Positions 11,746-23,986 of a stretch of 64,000 bases of DNA are shown piece by piece (position 1 is the first letter of the stretch; every line of letters starts with the position of its first letter). Origin of the DNA: Ctenosaura bakeri (lineage: Eukaryota; Chordata; Lepidosauria; Squamata; Iguanidae); NCBI GenBank assembly GCA_948474755.1, contig CAOLHI010000959.1, positions 124,001 to 188,000 on the forward strand, read 5' to 3'. The notes beneath the pieces are model-generated. The model worked only from the letters and a program-made list of their open reading frames with translations. It searched no databases and was not told where the DNA came from. A program made the translations under genes and the position numbers.

Positions 11746-12764
11746 GTTGTCTTATCCACAATATGGTATTTACCTACACAGGAAATTGCTTTCTTTTCTG
11801 GGCAGATGTGAATACTAAAGTGCAGTAATTAAACTGGTGTTCCTTCAAAGAGAATTGGCTGCTGTACAGGAGGAACTGGGGGCCATGGATGTATAACATC
11901 TTTCACAGGTGCCTAAAACTATTAGCAGCTTGCAGATGGGATCTCAGGGAAAAAAGGAAGAAAGGAAAAGAGATAAAGAAGAAAGAAACACCCAGCAAGC
12001 CAGGAATCCATATTTCTTATAGGTTGAAAAAAATGTGATCACACACATTTCCCCTAAAGTTTTCCTTTAATGTTAAACATTTTCCCATGTTTTCCTAGAC
12101 CTTGGATAGTCTCCAGATATGTGATATCTTTATTTGCCTTACAACCATATTTCCTTTCATTATCTGATACCTGACAGCTGATCTTTTGCAGATTTTGCTA
12201 GTTGACAAATTGTGGGGATTAGCTTTATTTGATATCTGGCATGCATTGCTTTATCAAAACAGTTTTGTGTTTTCTACTCTCAGCAAACACTCTGCGCATC
12301 TGTTCCCAAAATGTGTCTCTATATATCTACTATAGAACTCCTGTATGCTACAGTGTATTATGAAACATGGTCCAGGGGGCATAGTCAATTCAGAAGGAGA
12401 AAGGTGGGACTCATTGTTTACTGATGAGAATTGAGAGCGTGTTATAGGATATATCCAAAATTGTCTTGTCACTGTACAGAGAATATAGGTCTAATATAAT
12501 TGCTATCAGAGCTAAAGGAGAAATTGATGCCATCTGTTATTCTGTGTTCAAAACCAAGCTGGTGATGGAGCATCATACGCTATTGCACCTGATACCAATA
12601 AGGTTGCTTAGGAGGTGCAGAACTGGGTACATGATGCACACAGCTCTGCCTTTCAACATTTCACTTGTGGTAATTAGTGGCTTCCATGTCAGTGAGGCAG
12701 CAGGATTTTACTGTGAGCTATTTAAGGTGCTAAACCCCATCTACAAAAGGATATCTCCTTTAAA
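10177..12764. other. Unique sequence with microsatellites
   Basis: Holds a (CA)n run at about 11277-11310 and the long (TTTC)n at 11684-11745. Frames at 10830-11135 and 12466-12861 show no family signature. No dispersed repeat or exon recognised. Confidence 0.45.
11684..11745. repeat. (TTTC)n microsatellite
   Basis: About 15 pure TTTC units, preceded by TGTGATTTTC. Confidence 0.97.
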
Positions 12765-12772
12765 GTTTAACA

Positions 12773-12885
12773 CAGTGGTTCCCACATTTGTGTTTTGCAC
12801 TTCAGCTCCCTGTTGGTCAAGCTGGTTGTGGCTTCTTGAAGTTGAAGTCCAAAACACTTGAAGAACCAAAATTTGGGAACCATTG
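12773..12885. mobile_element. 113-bp hAT-like MITE (CAGTGGTTCCCA termini)
   Basis: It starts CAGTGGTTCCCACATTT and ends with the imperfect inverse AAATTTGGGAACCATTG. Flanking 8-mers GTTTAACA (12765-12772) and GTTTAGCC (12886-12893) match at 6 of 8 positions, as expected for an aged 8-bp hAT duplication. A CAGTG start is usual for hAT. Too short to code. Confidence 0.8.
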
Positions 12886-12893
12886 GTTTAGCC

Positions 12894-13814
12894 TAAAAAC
12901 CACAACAGGTGCACTACTCCATTAATATGGAAAGCAGTAGATGCCATCATTTCTCACTACTCAAGAACCACCTCTTGAGGGGAAAAAAGTACTAATATAT
13001 TGTACTGGATAGGACTGGATTCTAGCCTGCATTCTTAATCATGCTGAATGAATTTTGGTTTTGAGCTATAAGCTACATGAAGCTAAATGAACCCATGTTG
13101 GGAGATGATCTGTTCTGCCCAGTGCCTAGAAATTATGCTTAGGGTTCCAGGTTTAGTGAGTTCATGGCTGAGGTGAACTTTGAGCTCATGGCTTTCAAGG
13201 ATCATCAATTAGCACATTAGAATGAATTATTCTGGTATGAATAGGCTGTGAGCCAAATTCACAAGCATCTCCAACAGTCTGAGCATGGTTGGTTTTTGTT
13301 ATACTTTGTTGTACTGATCCTCATGAGTTTAAAATGTGGGTTGTTCATTTCCATGGGACCTAGAACAATCCATGCAATCAAATTTTTTTTGGGGGGGAAA
13401 CCCTGCCCATACTGAGGTTCCTAATCTTTCAGAACTTGACTGTATCTGTATTTTGCTGAATGCAGTAACACTTCAAGGAACTTGGACACATTGCTTTTTT
13501 GGATAACAGCTTCCAAAATCCCCAAGCCAGCATTCCCAGTGACTTCTTCTCAGCTTTTCTTAATGGTTTATCCTTCCTTTATACCTTAGGATTCATCTGG
13601 GTATATTGGTACCTTTCTCATGCTCTCCAGAGATTCCTTTTTGGCTCCAATCCTGTCAATACTCAACAAACCAACTTTACCTTTAAAGCAAATGGGTGTG
13701 TGATGGTTTACTCATAGTTTGTGTGTTTGTGCAAAATCAGAGATATTCTAACTAACCTGAATTTAATCACAGGTAAACTTTAATCACCATCACCACCAGC
13801 ATGAGACCCATGTA
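12894..13814. other. Unique sequence
   Basis: Contains an AT-to-G homopolymer patch near 13382-13398. No recognisable gene or repeat. Confidence 0.4.
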
Positions 13815-15130
13815 ATCTTGGATCCTGTTTGTCCCTTCTTATTGGATATGTTTCAATTTGTGCAGCCAAAGGATATTGAAAGGATCTTTGGAGAGGTGAA
13901 AACTATCACATGTATACTAGACCCATGTCCTTCCTATCTTACACAGTCAGTGAGGGTCGGACCAGCTGAACTTGTAAGGCTAGTGGTTCTGCACCAAGGG
14001 AGAATTCCAACCTGGAAAAAAGCTAGGATGGTGCCACTACTGAAGAACACCCTCCCTGGACCTGACTGCACTAGATAATTATTGTCCAGTCTTCAACATT
14101 CCCTTTTCAGGTGAAATTCTGGAGCATGTGGTAGCTCCCAGCTCAGGTTTTCCCAGATGAAACAGATTATCTAGATCCATTTCAATCTGGCTTCAGACCT
14201 TGCTATAGAATAGAGACTGCTTTGGTCACCTTGATGGATGACCTATGCCAGGAACTGGATGGTGGGGTATGTCCCTGTTGGTTCTGCTGGATCTTTCAGT
14301 GGGTTTTGATACTCTCAGTGGTGGTATGCTTCCAGGCCACCTCTCTGGGCTTGGGGTCAAAACTGTCCTATAGTGGGTCCAGTTCTTCTTGGAAAACAGT
14401 ATTCAGAAGATGGTGCTGGGGGATTGCTATTCTACCCCCTGGCCATTGGACTGTTGGTGCCTCAGGGATTGATTTTGTCCCCCATGCTGTTTAACATCTA
14501 CATGAAACCACTGAGAGACGTAATCTGGAGTTTCGGAGTTTTTTATCACCAAAATTCAGATGAAACCCAAATCTTTCTCTCTCCTTTACAAGGAAGATGT
14601 CTTAGTCTTAAACCAGCGTTGGTTGTCAGTAATGGACTAGATGAAGGTAAACAAAGTAAAACTGAATCCAGACAAAACAGAGGTGCTCCTAGTCAGTCGG
14701 AAGGCAGACCAGGGACTAAGGATCCAGCCTGTGCTGGACTGTGTTAGACTCCCCCTGAAATCTCAGGTTGGCAGCTGGGGCATGTTCCTGGACTCAGTTT
14801 TGAGTCTGAATATGCAGGTTTTGGCAATGGCCAGGACTCTGTTTGTACAGTTAAAATTAGTGCATCAGCTGTATCCATTCCTTTAAATGTCAGGTCTGGT
14901 CATGGGAACACATGCCTTGATTACATCTCTGTTGAATTACTGTAACACATACAACTTGAGGCTGCCTTTAGAAATTTCAGCAGATTTTACTTGCCATAGT
15001 CAGATGGCTGACTGAGGCTGGTTGCGGAAAGCATATAATACAGACAAACTAAATGATCTGCCATTTTCCTTAACCTTTCTGTTTTTTGACATGCATAAAC
15101 AAATAAAATTAAATGTTTTGTGAACTTTGC
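13815..15130 (+). pseudogene. Decayed L2-clade LINE ORF2, reverse-transcriptase region
   Basis: Conceptual translation in shifting frames follows the L2 reverse transcriptase in order. First comes a segment ending LDPCPSYL and VPLLKN (13818-14078), then FQSGFRPCYR with ETALVTL and MDDLCQELDGG (about 14185-14270). Next is VPQGLILSPMLFNIYMKPL (14457-14515), then NSDETQIFLSP in place of the catalytic YADDTQLYLS. An NPDKTEVLLV segment follows at 14660. Multiple frameshifts and loss of the catalytic aspartate pair show it is dead. The 3' end is uncertain; an A-rich stretch at 15090-15112 may mark it. Confidence 0.85.
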
Positions 15131-15432
15131 TAGCTATGCCTTGGAAAGTCCAGCTTGAACAGGCAACAAGTGAGAAGGTGTGAATAATGATCTTTTTATC
15201 CTGATTGTGAATATTTCAAGGAAGAACTTTATTAATAAAAATCATTTCAAAGGCAGCAGTTAAATGGTTTTCTGATAGTTCTTATAGACATCATTTTTGC
15301 ATTGCTGTTGTACTGGTTATCTTCCAGTTTGCACATATATACTTCTTACTCTCCCAGTTTGCTGATATGAAGCTAAGCCAGAAGTATGTGAGTATTTCTG
15401 AGATATAGAAAACAGGGTAGCTAGGGAAGTAG

Positions 15433-15640
15433 AGAGAGCCAGCATGGTGTAGTGGTTTCAGCATTGGACTACGACCCTGGAGACCAGGGTTCAATTCCCT
15501 GCTCAGCCATGGAAACCTACTGGGTGACCTTGTCACACAATCTCAGTCCACAAAAAACCCTGTGTTAGGTTTGCCTTAAGTTCACCATAAGTCAGAAACA
15601 ACCTGAAGGCATGCAACAGCAGCAGCAGCAACAGCAACAA
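15433..15640 (+). mobile_element. Sauria-type SINE (tRNA-like head, Bov-B-like tail)
   Basis: The head AGCCAGCATGGTGTAGTGG contains the A-box-like word, and GGGTTCAATTCC matches a B box, so it is an RNA polymerase III template derived from a tRNA. The tail CACCATAAGTCAGAAAC then ACCTGAAGGCATGC resembles the Bov-B LINE 3' end, which would supply the reverse transcriptase. It finishes in (CAG)n/(CAA)n. Confidence 0.92.
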
Positions 15641-16031
15641 GAAGGGAGGCAGAAGGATTTTGTTCTGAAATTCCCAGAGACAAAATATATGACATCCACT
15701 GAATGGATGTGCTTCTGTCCATGGCTATTATTAATGGTGCAAATATCATAAATGTGTGTGCGGCTGACCCAATGAGCAAGGCCCATTCTCAAAAATTCCC
15801 TACCTTTTTGTAATGCCATTTACACTTTTTGTTAGGAAGCATGATTGTCATAGAAAGTGGAGGGGAAAGGATAGACAATGCTTATGCTACAGAAAGGGTG
15901 GCCAAAGCATGGTTCTGGGGTTGCATGTGACCTCTGAAGCTTTTTTTTAACAGCGCTCAACTCCTCCAGACTTCTCACTCTTCTTCTGGCCCTAGACAGG
16001 TTTAATTTTCTTTACAACCCTAAATCTGTGT
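15641..16031. other. Unique sequence
   Basis: Short gap between a SINE and a MITE. Nothing recognised. Confidence 0.4.
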
Positions 16032-16254
16032 GGCCCTTTCACACCATATAAGTATAGGAGTGCAATTTCCACTTTAACTGCCATGGTTATATCCTATGGG
16101 ATCCTTGGATTGGCAGTTTAAGGAGGGACCATTAGTATTCTCAGCCACAGAGCTCCTCTATTGCTTCTGACCAAATCACAAATCCCAGGATTTGATAGGC
16201 CACAGCCATGACAATTAAAGTGGAGTGAAAGTGATTATGTAGTGTAAAAGGGCC
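16032..16254. mobile_element. Divergent foldback MITE (GGCCCTTTCACAC ends)
   Basis: Ends GGCCCTTTCACACCATATA and GTAGTGTAAAAGGGCC are inverted. The inner parts (CCTATGGGATCCTTGG against CCCAGGATTTGATAGG, CATGGTTAT, AGAGCTCCTCT) follow the plan of the CACTACAC family but differ in most words. The closest relative here is 63718-63948. Confidence 0.75.
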
Positions 16255-16927
16255 CCTAGAAGCCTCCAGGACCAACAAATCATCCTTTAAATAGATAATA
16301 TCCCATACTCACACTTTTTAACATCAAACATTCCATTTTTCAAAACTAGAAGTAGACTTGCAGCTACTTTCCTTTTTCCTTTCGGGGAACATTTTTGGCA
16401 GTTCCATTGGGCCCTACATGCTACTAGGACAGAAATTCAGCCCTCAGACCTATATCAATTGCCCCTGTACTAAAGGGACAGCCAGGGAACTCAGGAAGCA
16501 TTCAGGAGGTTGTGAAAAATGCTCTTCTTTTGTAAATTCACACACTGATGCACAGAATGTGGGGTGTGGAAGAGGGGATGCTCATGCTCAAAGAAAGCAG
16601 AGAAAGGGGGAAGGTTCTAAAATCACACACATTCACACACATTAAGTCTGGACAAGAAGCATTTTGGACAAGGCACAAAATTCTCAAGTGGATGACTATA
16701 CTTCTAAATGCCACCAAGATTTTGACTACCATAGGTCCTATGAAGGTGAATTCACTTATACTCTTGCCTGAAACCAAAAATCAGAGTCAGCCAAGTACTT
16801 CATATTGTGCTTCTTTTTAGGGGAATAAAGTAGAAAAGAAGAGGACAATGTGTACTGTTTTGAGTTCACAAGAGGAGAGGTGGGATACTAATAATAAGGT
16901 CTAAATACCAATTAAAACTGTCTCACT
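16255..16927. other. Unique sequence
   Basis: Frames at 16358-16645 and 16548-16820 overlap in different phases without a family signature. A short CACA-rich patch lies near 16622-16642. Confidence 0.4.
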
Positions 16928-17985
16928 GGTGGCACAGTGGTTCAGTGCTGGTACTGTGGCCACAAAGTTGTGAATTCAGTCCTGCCGGGCTCCAGGTTGA
17001 CTCAGCCTTCCATCCTTCCACAGGTTGGTAAAATGAGTACCCATCTTGTTGGGGGCAATTAGCTGATACACTGTAAACCACTTAGCTGATAAGCAGCGTA
17101 GAAATACACATGCTATTGCTTAGAATCCTTGAATCCTCAAATCCTGGGCAAGGATTTAAGATTCACAAATTCGAATCCCTGTGCCAAAACTGGCAAACCG
17201 AATCTTTCAAATCCACCAACTGAATAGTTTGTTGGAGATCAAGATGCCTGAAAACCTGGGCAACCGAGACAACTAAAAAACCTGGGAGACCAGACACATA
17301 AGGGGACATGGCAAGTAGGTGAATTTTTCCCTTGGTGTATGGCCTTTGCTAACAATTTCAGAAATTACATCTGGGGTTGTATTCCAATATATTTAAATTG
17401 AACATTTAATATTTAAATTCAGCACTTGACTGGAAAGTACAGTCTTGAGATTTCAAGGACAGCTGAAAGATTCCTTTGCATAGCAACCTTGCAAAACTCT
17501 TTCACACACAATTCTGGGGTTTGTAAGGTTTTACAAGGTGTCAGAGCCTTCTCTGCCAAAATGTGCTGGTGCATCATCAAACTACAAACACCAGGATGCC
17601 ATAAGGAGCTATGCAAAGAAAATCAAGTTTTGACCTGGATTATCTCTGTACTGTAGTATGTGGCCCTGTTTACACAGGCAGGAAAATGTGGGATTAATCC
17701 TGTCATTTTCTACCTGAGAAGATCCTAACCAAAACGATGACAATTGTCCTGGCCAGATTTATTCAGAGGGAGGTTTGCCTTTGCCTAGGCTTTTGCTAAG
17801 GCTGAGGTAGCGTGTCTTGCCCAAGATTATCCTTCTTTGCCTTGCTTTTTAAACCCTTAAAATAAAAAAAAGGATTCAAAAGATTCGAGATTCATGAGAT
17901 TCATGGATTCCCAGAACCTTCCAGGGATTTGGATCCAGATTCAGAAAATTCTGGATTTATCCCATCCCTACTATTGCTATTGCTA
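16928..17985 (+). mobile_element. tRNA-derived SINE with L2-like tail, interrupted by a hAT element
   Basis: The head GGCACAGTGGTTCAGTGCTG and the B-box-like GTGAATTCAGTCC are tRNA-like. The 3' part, with AAACCACTTAGCTGATAAGC and then GTAGAAATAC, resembles squamate SINEs that borrow an L2/CR1-type tail ending in (CTATTG)n. The SINE body is 16928-17120. The remaining (CTATTGC)n tail continues at 17971-17985 after the insertion. Confidence 0.75.
17121..17970. mobile_element. 850-bp hAT-like element inserted in the SINE tail
   Basis: It begins TAGAATCCTTGAATCC and ends CCCATCCCTA, the inverse of TAGGGATGGG, with GAATC-rich subterminal stretches of opposite sense at both ends (17121-17230 and 17868-17960). 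CTATTGCT flanks it at 17113-17120 and 17971-17978, an 8-bp duplication of hAT length. Because the target is itself a CTATTG repeat, the duplication alone is weaker proof than usual. No transposase recognised. Part of the interior (17420-17640) resembles the CCAGGATT/GGGGTTTG words of the foldback MITEs. Confidence 0.7.
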
Positions 17986-19840
17986 TGTTTCTTCATTTAC
18001 TTTTTAAAAATCTTCAGTTTTAAGGAAAAAAATGCTCACTTTTCATTTCTTATCAGCAATTATCTTTAATCTAATTGATTCCCAAAGGCTGATTCTGTCA
18101 TACCAGAGAGAGAGAGAAGACAGACAGACGGACGGACAGATGGACGGATGGACAGACAGACAGACAAAGAATTATCATTTCAACAATACTAAAAGACTGC
18201 TAAAAGACCAATGGATTAAACCCAGTAATTAAATGGATTAAACCCAGTAAACACTTGACATTCAGGTGTCATACTTTACAGATGACCATGGTTTTGTTGA
18301 AGGGGTTTTCAGTCAAAATCCAAGAAAGAGAACCATAGAAAAGAAGACTAGACCCCTCAAGTTGCTCATCAACAGTTACTGTCTGGACAGGAGGTTAAGT
18401 AGCAATACAGGTTACCCGGTCACACCACAATATGGTCAGATGTACTTCATTTCTAGGAAAATTATAGACTTTAATCCAATTGTTAATTCCAAGCTACAGC
18501 AGACTCATCAGTTACATGTACCTGCTCTAGTTGGTAATAGCAATTACATTTGAGCTATAGTAACTATTTCTAAATTTGCATGTATACATACAGACTATTA
18601 TATGCATGTGGTATGCAAATATTCCTTAGTTGTCCTTTTGTGGAGATGCAAAAGCATTCTCACAATTTTCTCTCTAACATGCTCTCTCTGAAACATACAT
18701 TTATGCATGGGTGCATACACGTGGACACACACAGAGACCATTTAATGCTGTGCCAGCTTTAGTCTTTCATCTCTTCGCATGCAACACAGTCAGGATAAAG
18801 CACGGCACCAACAATTCTTCAGAAAAGAAGAAATAGGGATGGCAGGAGAAGAAAAGTCTATTTCTGACAGTTGCCATGTACAAATGCTACATGAGCCCTG
18901 TGGGAATCCTTAACGCAGTTTTCCTCATTTTGAAAAAGCTCTGGGGTCTGGTTAGGTCTTCCTGACATTTTAGTTTCCTGCTGGGAAAATAAAATATCCC
19001 TAGAAGCATAAACTCATATTTTTAAATAAGGAAAATAACCCTTTAAAATTGAACATGCTACAAAGGCATTTTATGTGGAGATAACACAGTTCTAAATGGG
19101 CAATGGCAGCAAAGAAGAAATTAGGCACTGCCGCTTACCTTATATGTCATACCCTATTCTGAAGGCACACAGCAGCTAGTATGCTGGAGGATTTTGATAT
19201 GAAAAAGGAGACTTGCTAAGGTGCCAGTTCCTACAGCTCTCCTGTCCTTCGATTGCACACTCTCATAGAACTCATTGTCCTGGGCCTGGTCAGACAGACA
19301 TCTTCATCTCTTAGATCGCTGACCATGATCATAAAGAGAATGAGGACTGAACAATCCAGCTGGAGTGAAGCTTCTCTTTGAGGAAAAGGAATAAATAAAT
19401 GCTTCCCACAGGACCACGAGCTCATTAGGTGGAGAGTTCCAGACAGGCAGAACATATGCCTTGATCCTCAGCTGCTGCCAGAAACTCAAACCAGTGGGAC
19501 CTACTTAACCTGCTAAAACTGGAGCTCATTACACAGTTCAAATATGTACCTCACAAAGACTGGGAAAAAAAGAGGAAAGCTTTGTCATTTGGTCTTTATT
19601 CCTTTAGAAGTCCCTTTCCCCTCAGAACTAGAGTTGTCCTAGCTGCTGCACAGTGGTTTTTTCCTTCCCAGGATTTTCCCTTTCCTGGGTGGTGAAAAGG
19701 TGCAAAGTAGTGCCACTCAAAGTGGTGGTCTCTGGACTCTTGCTGATATGTGAGCCATCAGCTGCTAGTCTACAGTGAGTTTCCAGGAAGGAAGGAAACA
19801 ACTATGGACAAAGGCCACAAGTATGGCACTAGTACGTGGC
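17986..19840. other. Unique sequence with a GACA microsatellite
   Basis: Holds the 18105-18168 repeat and a short direct duplication of ATGGATTAAACCCAGTAA near 18212 and 18233. No exon or dispersed repeat recognised. Confidence 0.45.
18105..18168. repeat. (GA)n/(GACA)n/(GACG)n compound microsatellite
   Basis: An AG run passes into imperfect GACA, GACG and GATG units. Confidence 0.93.
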
Positions 19841-20080
19841 TTGTTGATGGTTTGTGCTTTCAGGTATTTCTGGCTTATGGCAACCCTAAGACAAATCTAT
19901 CATGGGGTTTTATTGGTAAGATTTGCTCAGAGGGGTTTTTCCATTGCCTCCCTCTGAGTCTGAGAGAATATAGCTTGCCCAAGTTCACCCAGTGGGTTTA
20001 CATGGTAACTGGAGATTTGAACCCTGGTCTCCAGAGATGTAGTCTAATGGTTATGGGGGGAAATGCTAGTCTCTCACATC
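19841..20080 (-). mobile_element. Sauria-type SINE, minus strand
   Basis: Reads in reverse. The Bov-B-like tail gives CTGGCTTATGGCAACCCTAA at 19870-19889, followed by the CTATCATGGGGTTTT and GCCTCCCTCTGAG body. The head gives TTTGAACCCTGGTCTCCAGA (B box, inverted) and GTCTAATGGTTATG at the 20040-20060 end. Confidence 0.9.
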
Positions 20081-20482
20081 AGACAGACTGAGAAGCGCTG
20101 ATATAAAGCACAAATAGTAGAAGGATGACACTAAAGTTTGCATCATCCATTTGCCTCCACCCCTGTAAGGAAGATGCACGAGAATCACTTTGGTTGATAG
20201 AAACTCAGGAGAGTGGACACAGATCTTGAGTGACAAGCCAGATCCAATGAAATAATATCATCAATAATGGAATTGCACATTGCTTCTGTTGAGGCTACCT
20301 CCAGAATGTGAAGTGAATGAATGAGAGGCAGGGGTTGAAGGGACAGTCAGGAAGTGCTCAGTTGAAAGCCGAGTACTGTGATTGGTGTGTATTTGCCTTC
20401 AGTGGAATATTCTACCAAAATTCGGCTACCATGCTGCTCTTCATTTCCATGCTTACATACTTGCTTGTATGTGTGTATTGAC
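20081..20482. other. Unique sequence
   Basis: Gap between two SINEs. Nothing recognised. Confidence 0.4.
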
Positions 20483-20657
20483 AGCCAGCATGGTGTAGTG
20501 GCCTGAATGTTGGACTATGACCCTGGAAAACAGGGTTTGATTTCCTGCTTGGCCATGGAAACCCACTGAGTGACCTTGGGTGTGTCACGCACTCTCAGTC
20601 CTGGAAAACCTTAGGGTTGCCATAAGTTGGATATGAGTTGAAAGCACACAACAACAA
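20483..20657 (+). mobile_element. Sauria-type SINE
   Basis: AGCCAGCATGGTGTAGTGG head, GGGTTTGATTTCC B-box variant, and a GCCATAAGTTGGATATGAG tail ending in ACACAACAACAA. Shorter than the copy at 19841 because it lacks the middle AGGCAAAGG-type segment. Confidence 0.92.
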
Positions 20658-22679
20658 TGTCTGTCTATGCATATTCTTGGATCAAACTTGTGGAATGGGA
20701 GAGGAATAGAGCACCACATTTAGTGTAGTCTTGGGCACAGGGAGGTGTGGCACAGGGAGGGAACAAGGAGGAAACCTACTCCATGTTTCAGTCATTTCCC
20801 CATCCCCAGTCAGTCCAGCTTCTGGTCTTTTGTTGCTGCTGCAGAATGCCAGACTGGTTCACAATAAAAGATCCACTATCTATGATTTTAAGTTTTATAT
20901 GAAGGGGCTGACTTTGCGTCTATTATAGACACTACTAACCTGGATTGGTTTTGTAATCATTTGGATTTATAATCACCTATTAGGATCCCATAACTCCCAG
21001 GATGAAATTATCTACCTTTGCAGCAGTTTTGAGGGTTTTACCTTGTGCTTGGAAAAAGACAGAATGGTATGCTGTACCTTTCATGGTGCTGCCTGTCAGA
21101 GCTTTTCTGCTTGTTGGGATAAGGTTGAAAGAGATCAGGAATGCTGTTACTGGTTACTTGCTGTGACAAATTTGCTAGTTAATTTGAGAAAAAAAAGTCA
21201 CTTTTATTTGCTTAGAACCTTTTTAAACTATATTTTTTATTAACAATTTCCATCTACATTAACAATACATACAGAAAAGAAATGGAGACAAACCAGAAAG
21301 AGCCTGGAAGTGCCCCCAAGAGAAGAACCTGCTGCCCTGCTCCTCACCCACACAGTCAACTAGATTCTTCTGCACATTGGAGGATGAGAGAATCCATGTG
21401 TGTGTTTTAGTTTGCAGTCCCTCAAGCTTAGCTGCATACCTTTAGCTCCCTCTTAGTTTGGTCAAGAGTAGTGTTTTTAGCACCAGTGCCTTTATCCACC
21501 TCTTTTCTTTTGAGGAACAGCTTTCATTGAACACAGATTGTTCTGTTGGGTTTCTGCTGCTATGTTTTTCTGTCTTTTAATAACAAAATAATTGTTTTTG
21601 ATTCAAAATCAGCTTATCTTCAACCTGATTTTTTTTCTTTCTTTGTTTTTGGAGCTACTCTTGTTAATTGTCCATTTTTAAAAACTATAACATGTAGTTT
21701 GCATTCCCTTGCCTTTTGTGCACTGGGGCCAGACACAAGGAGATGGGAGGAGGAAGCTCCAGAGGGGAGTGTCAAAATGTGGAGATCTGGGCTAAGCCAG
21801 GGCTATGACAGATCAGGTCTGCTTTTAGTCTCTCTCTCTGGAGAAACAGCACCCGTCTTTATTTTCCCCAACCCCTGGCTCTCCACACTTATATCTCTTT
21901 TCTGCTTTCCCTAAACTCCCACCCTTGTAGATATAGGGCAAAGCATTTTCAGGTTTATCCCAATAAACGTGTCACTGGTGGCAGCATGTGTAATGGCACT
22001 CAGATTAAAGGGAAAATGTATGAAGATTGCTCTTTAATAAAAAATATATAAACTTTTTATTAAATAAACTGACAAGGCAAAAGGTATTTGGAAATTAAAG
22101 GTTATCAAACAGCAAAATACTTCCACCTCTTAACAGCCAAAACTTCCCCAGCTCTCTCCCTCTCTCCCTCTCCTCTCCCTCTCTCAAGGTTTTGAACTTC
22201 CCTTCAAAATCCAAAATCAGTTATTTTTCTGTTATGCTGGCTCCTCCACCTAGCCTCTCCCTCTGGCTAGCCTGGGCTCTATAATCAGCAACCAATCAAT
22301 TTAAATCCCCTTTGTTGCTAAGGTGGCTCTTCCGGCTCTGCTCCCCCCCCCCGAGTCCGTCACAGGGAGAAGGAAGGAATGTGTGCATGCCTTTCCCACT
22401 CCCAAATTCCCTTGTCTTTGGCCTCAGCACAATTTCAGTGCCAGAGGCAAGGGAATGGGAGGAGAACGTCTCGAGACCTCTCCATTTTCTTGCCTTTTGT
22501 CTGGGTGCTTGCCTTTCTTTTCTGCACCTGGCAAAATGCAAAGGAATGAGAGGAGGAGAATTAGGAAAAAGGCACACCTATGCCTTGTGAATGATCAAAT
22601 TAGCAAAAGTCAAAATTATTTTCAGCCTCTCAGCAAGAATTGTATATTATAGCCATTATTCAACATTGAAATAAAACTC
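20658..22679. other. Mostly unclassified sequence with a possible LTR end
   Basis: At 21961-21987 an AATAAA signal is followed by GTGTCACTGGTGGCAGC. TGGTGGCAGC resembles a retroelement primer-binding site and also occurs near 36590. A CTCTCC-rich tract lies at 22148-22187. No coding sequence is recognised, and the proposed LTR has no visible partner or clear start, so I leave it unassigned. Confidence 0.3.
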
Positions 22680-23976
22680 TAATTCTTTGTGTCAAATCCT
22701 GATCTTCCCATGAGAATAATGCTATAGTTGCCTCTTTCCATATGTTGAAAACCATCCTACTACAAAGAATCGAGTTCAATATCCACTATAAAACTAATAA
22801 AAGCACATCTTCAAAACATTTATAATAGAGAGCAGATAAAGTATCAAGCCCAGGCTCTGTATTAATCTTAATCTTTTTTGACCACATCAGAGATCTCTCT
22901 TGCTATTACAGAGGCATTCAACATTTGTTTATGTGTAATTCATAGTAAATTTTGTTATCCTAATTATTCCTCTATTTTGTATGAGGAGACATCATGTCTT
23001 TTGTAAAGAGGAAAGATATTTATGGAAAATATCTTCTATCCCTCTTGTATCTTTAATATTACTATTTTTTCCTCTCCTTTTCCTCCATCAGCTTATACAT
23101 GAACCATTTCCTAGTTTATTTGTGAATTTGTGAATTCAAAATTTTTCTACTTTGCATAACATATCTTTTTCTCAGTCTCACTCAGTTTTAACATAGATAA
23201 CTGTCCTTGAAAAATCTTAATTTGATTAATAATGTATGTGTTTGATGGAGCATTTTTTTACCCTTTTACTCTTCTTTTATCTCATCCAAAATCAATTACA
23301 TTTTCTCTTGTTTCTTCTTTTTTTTTACTTCTGTATTCTGTTGTAAAACACAATCTCAAAAAAGTTTTTCCAGCATCCCACACCATGCTAATATCTGCAC
23401 CTTTATCCAAATTATCCTCAAATAATTCCTTCAATTTCTTTTTACATTTCTCAATACCCTTTTCATTCTGAAGAAGAATTTCATTAAACCTCCATCCAAA
23501 AGATTTTCTTTTTCTTAATAGAGTCACCAGATTGTGACCTGAAAAAGGCTTAGGTAGGATTGCTACTTTATTAATTTAACTCACCAAGGTTTTGGAGGTT
23601 CAGATCATTTCTATTCTTGACTGTAATCTGTGTCTTTAAGAATAATAACTGTATTCTTTAGCATCACCATACTTACATTTTCATGTGTCAGCTAACTTCC
23701 AATTATCCAAATTATTTGGATAATTTTATTACCCAAATAAAATGCCTTTAGTAATCTTCTTAATATCCTTCTCCAAAATTCTGTCCTTTTGGGGCCTAAT
23801 CATTCCAGTCTCCCCAAAATAACCAATTTTCATAAGATCAACACAACAACTTATCCATTAATTTTTCATAAAACATAATCTTTTTTCTATACAGGCGTAG
23901 ACCCCTACCACAAAATAATATCCTCCTCCTCCTCGTCATCCCTTGAATATCAATGTGAACTCCCACAGTCCTACTC
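22680..23976 (-). pseudogene. Old L1 ORF2 fragment (endonuclease end and start of RT), minus strand, 3' piece
   Basis: On the minus strand the word GWRFNEILLQNE (within 23282-23527) is the conserved end of the L1 endonuclease domain. The preceding region (about 23976 to 23560) keeps VGVYA-like and GDWN-like residues. The following region down to about 22680 contains WKEATIALFSWEDQDLT, like the start of the RT domain. Many stops and frameshifts are present. It joins the piece at 25588-25830 once the younger L1 at 23987-25577 is removed. Confidence 0.75.
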
Positions 23977-23986
23977 TGTTCATCTT
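23977..23986. repeat. Target-site duplication (left) of the nested L1
   Basis: TGTTCATCTT is repeated exactly at 25578-25587. It flanks a T-rich (poly-A on the minus strand) end and a 5'-truncated end, as expected for target-primed reverse transcription. Confidence 0.85.

Noticed and set aside
12466..12861. 131-codon frame as a gene
   Set aside because: It ends inside the hAT MITE at 12773-12885 and has no recognisable domain.
15433..15520. tRNA gene
   Set aside because: A- and B-box-like words are present, but no full cloverleaf can be drawn and the unit is repeated many times with a SINE tail.
21700..22320. Complete LTR at 21.7-22.3 kb
   Set aside because: Only an AATAAA and a PBS-like word are visible. 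There is no start, no TSD and no second copy, so it is kept as a weak finding only.
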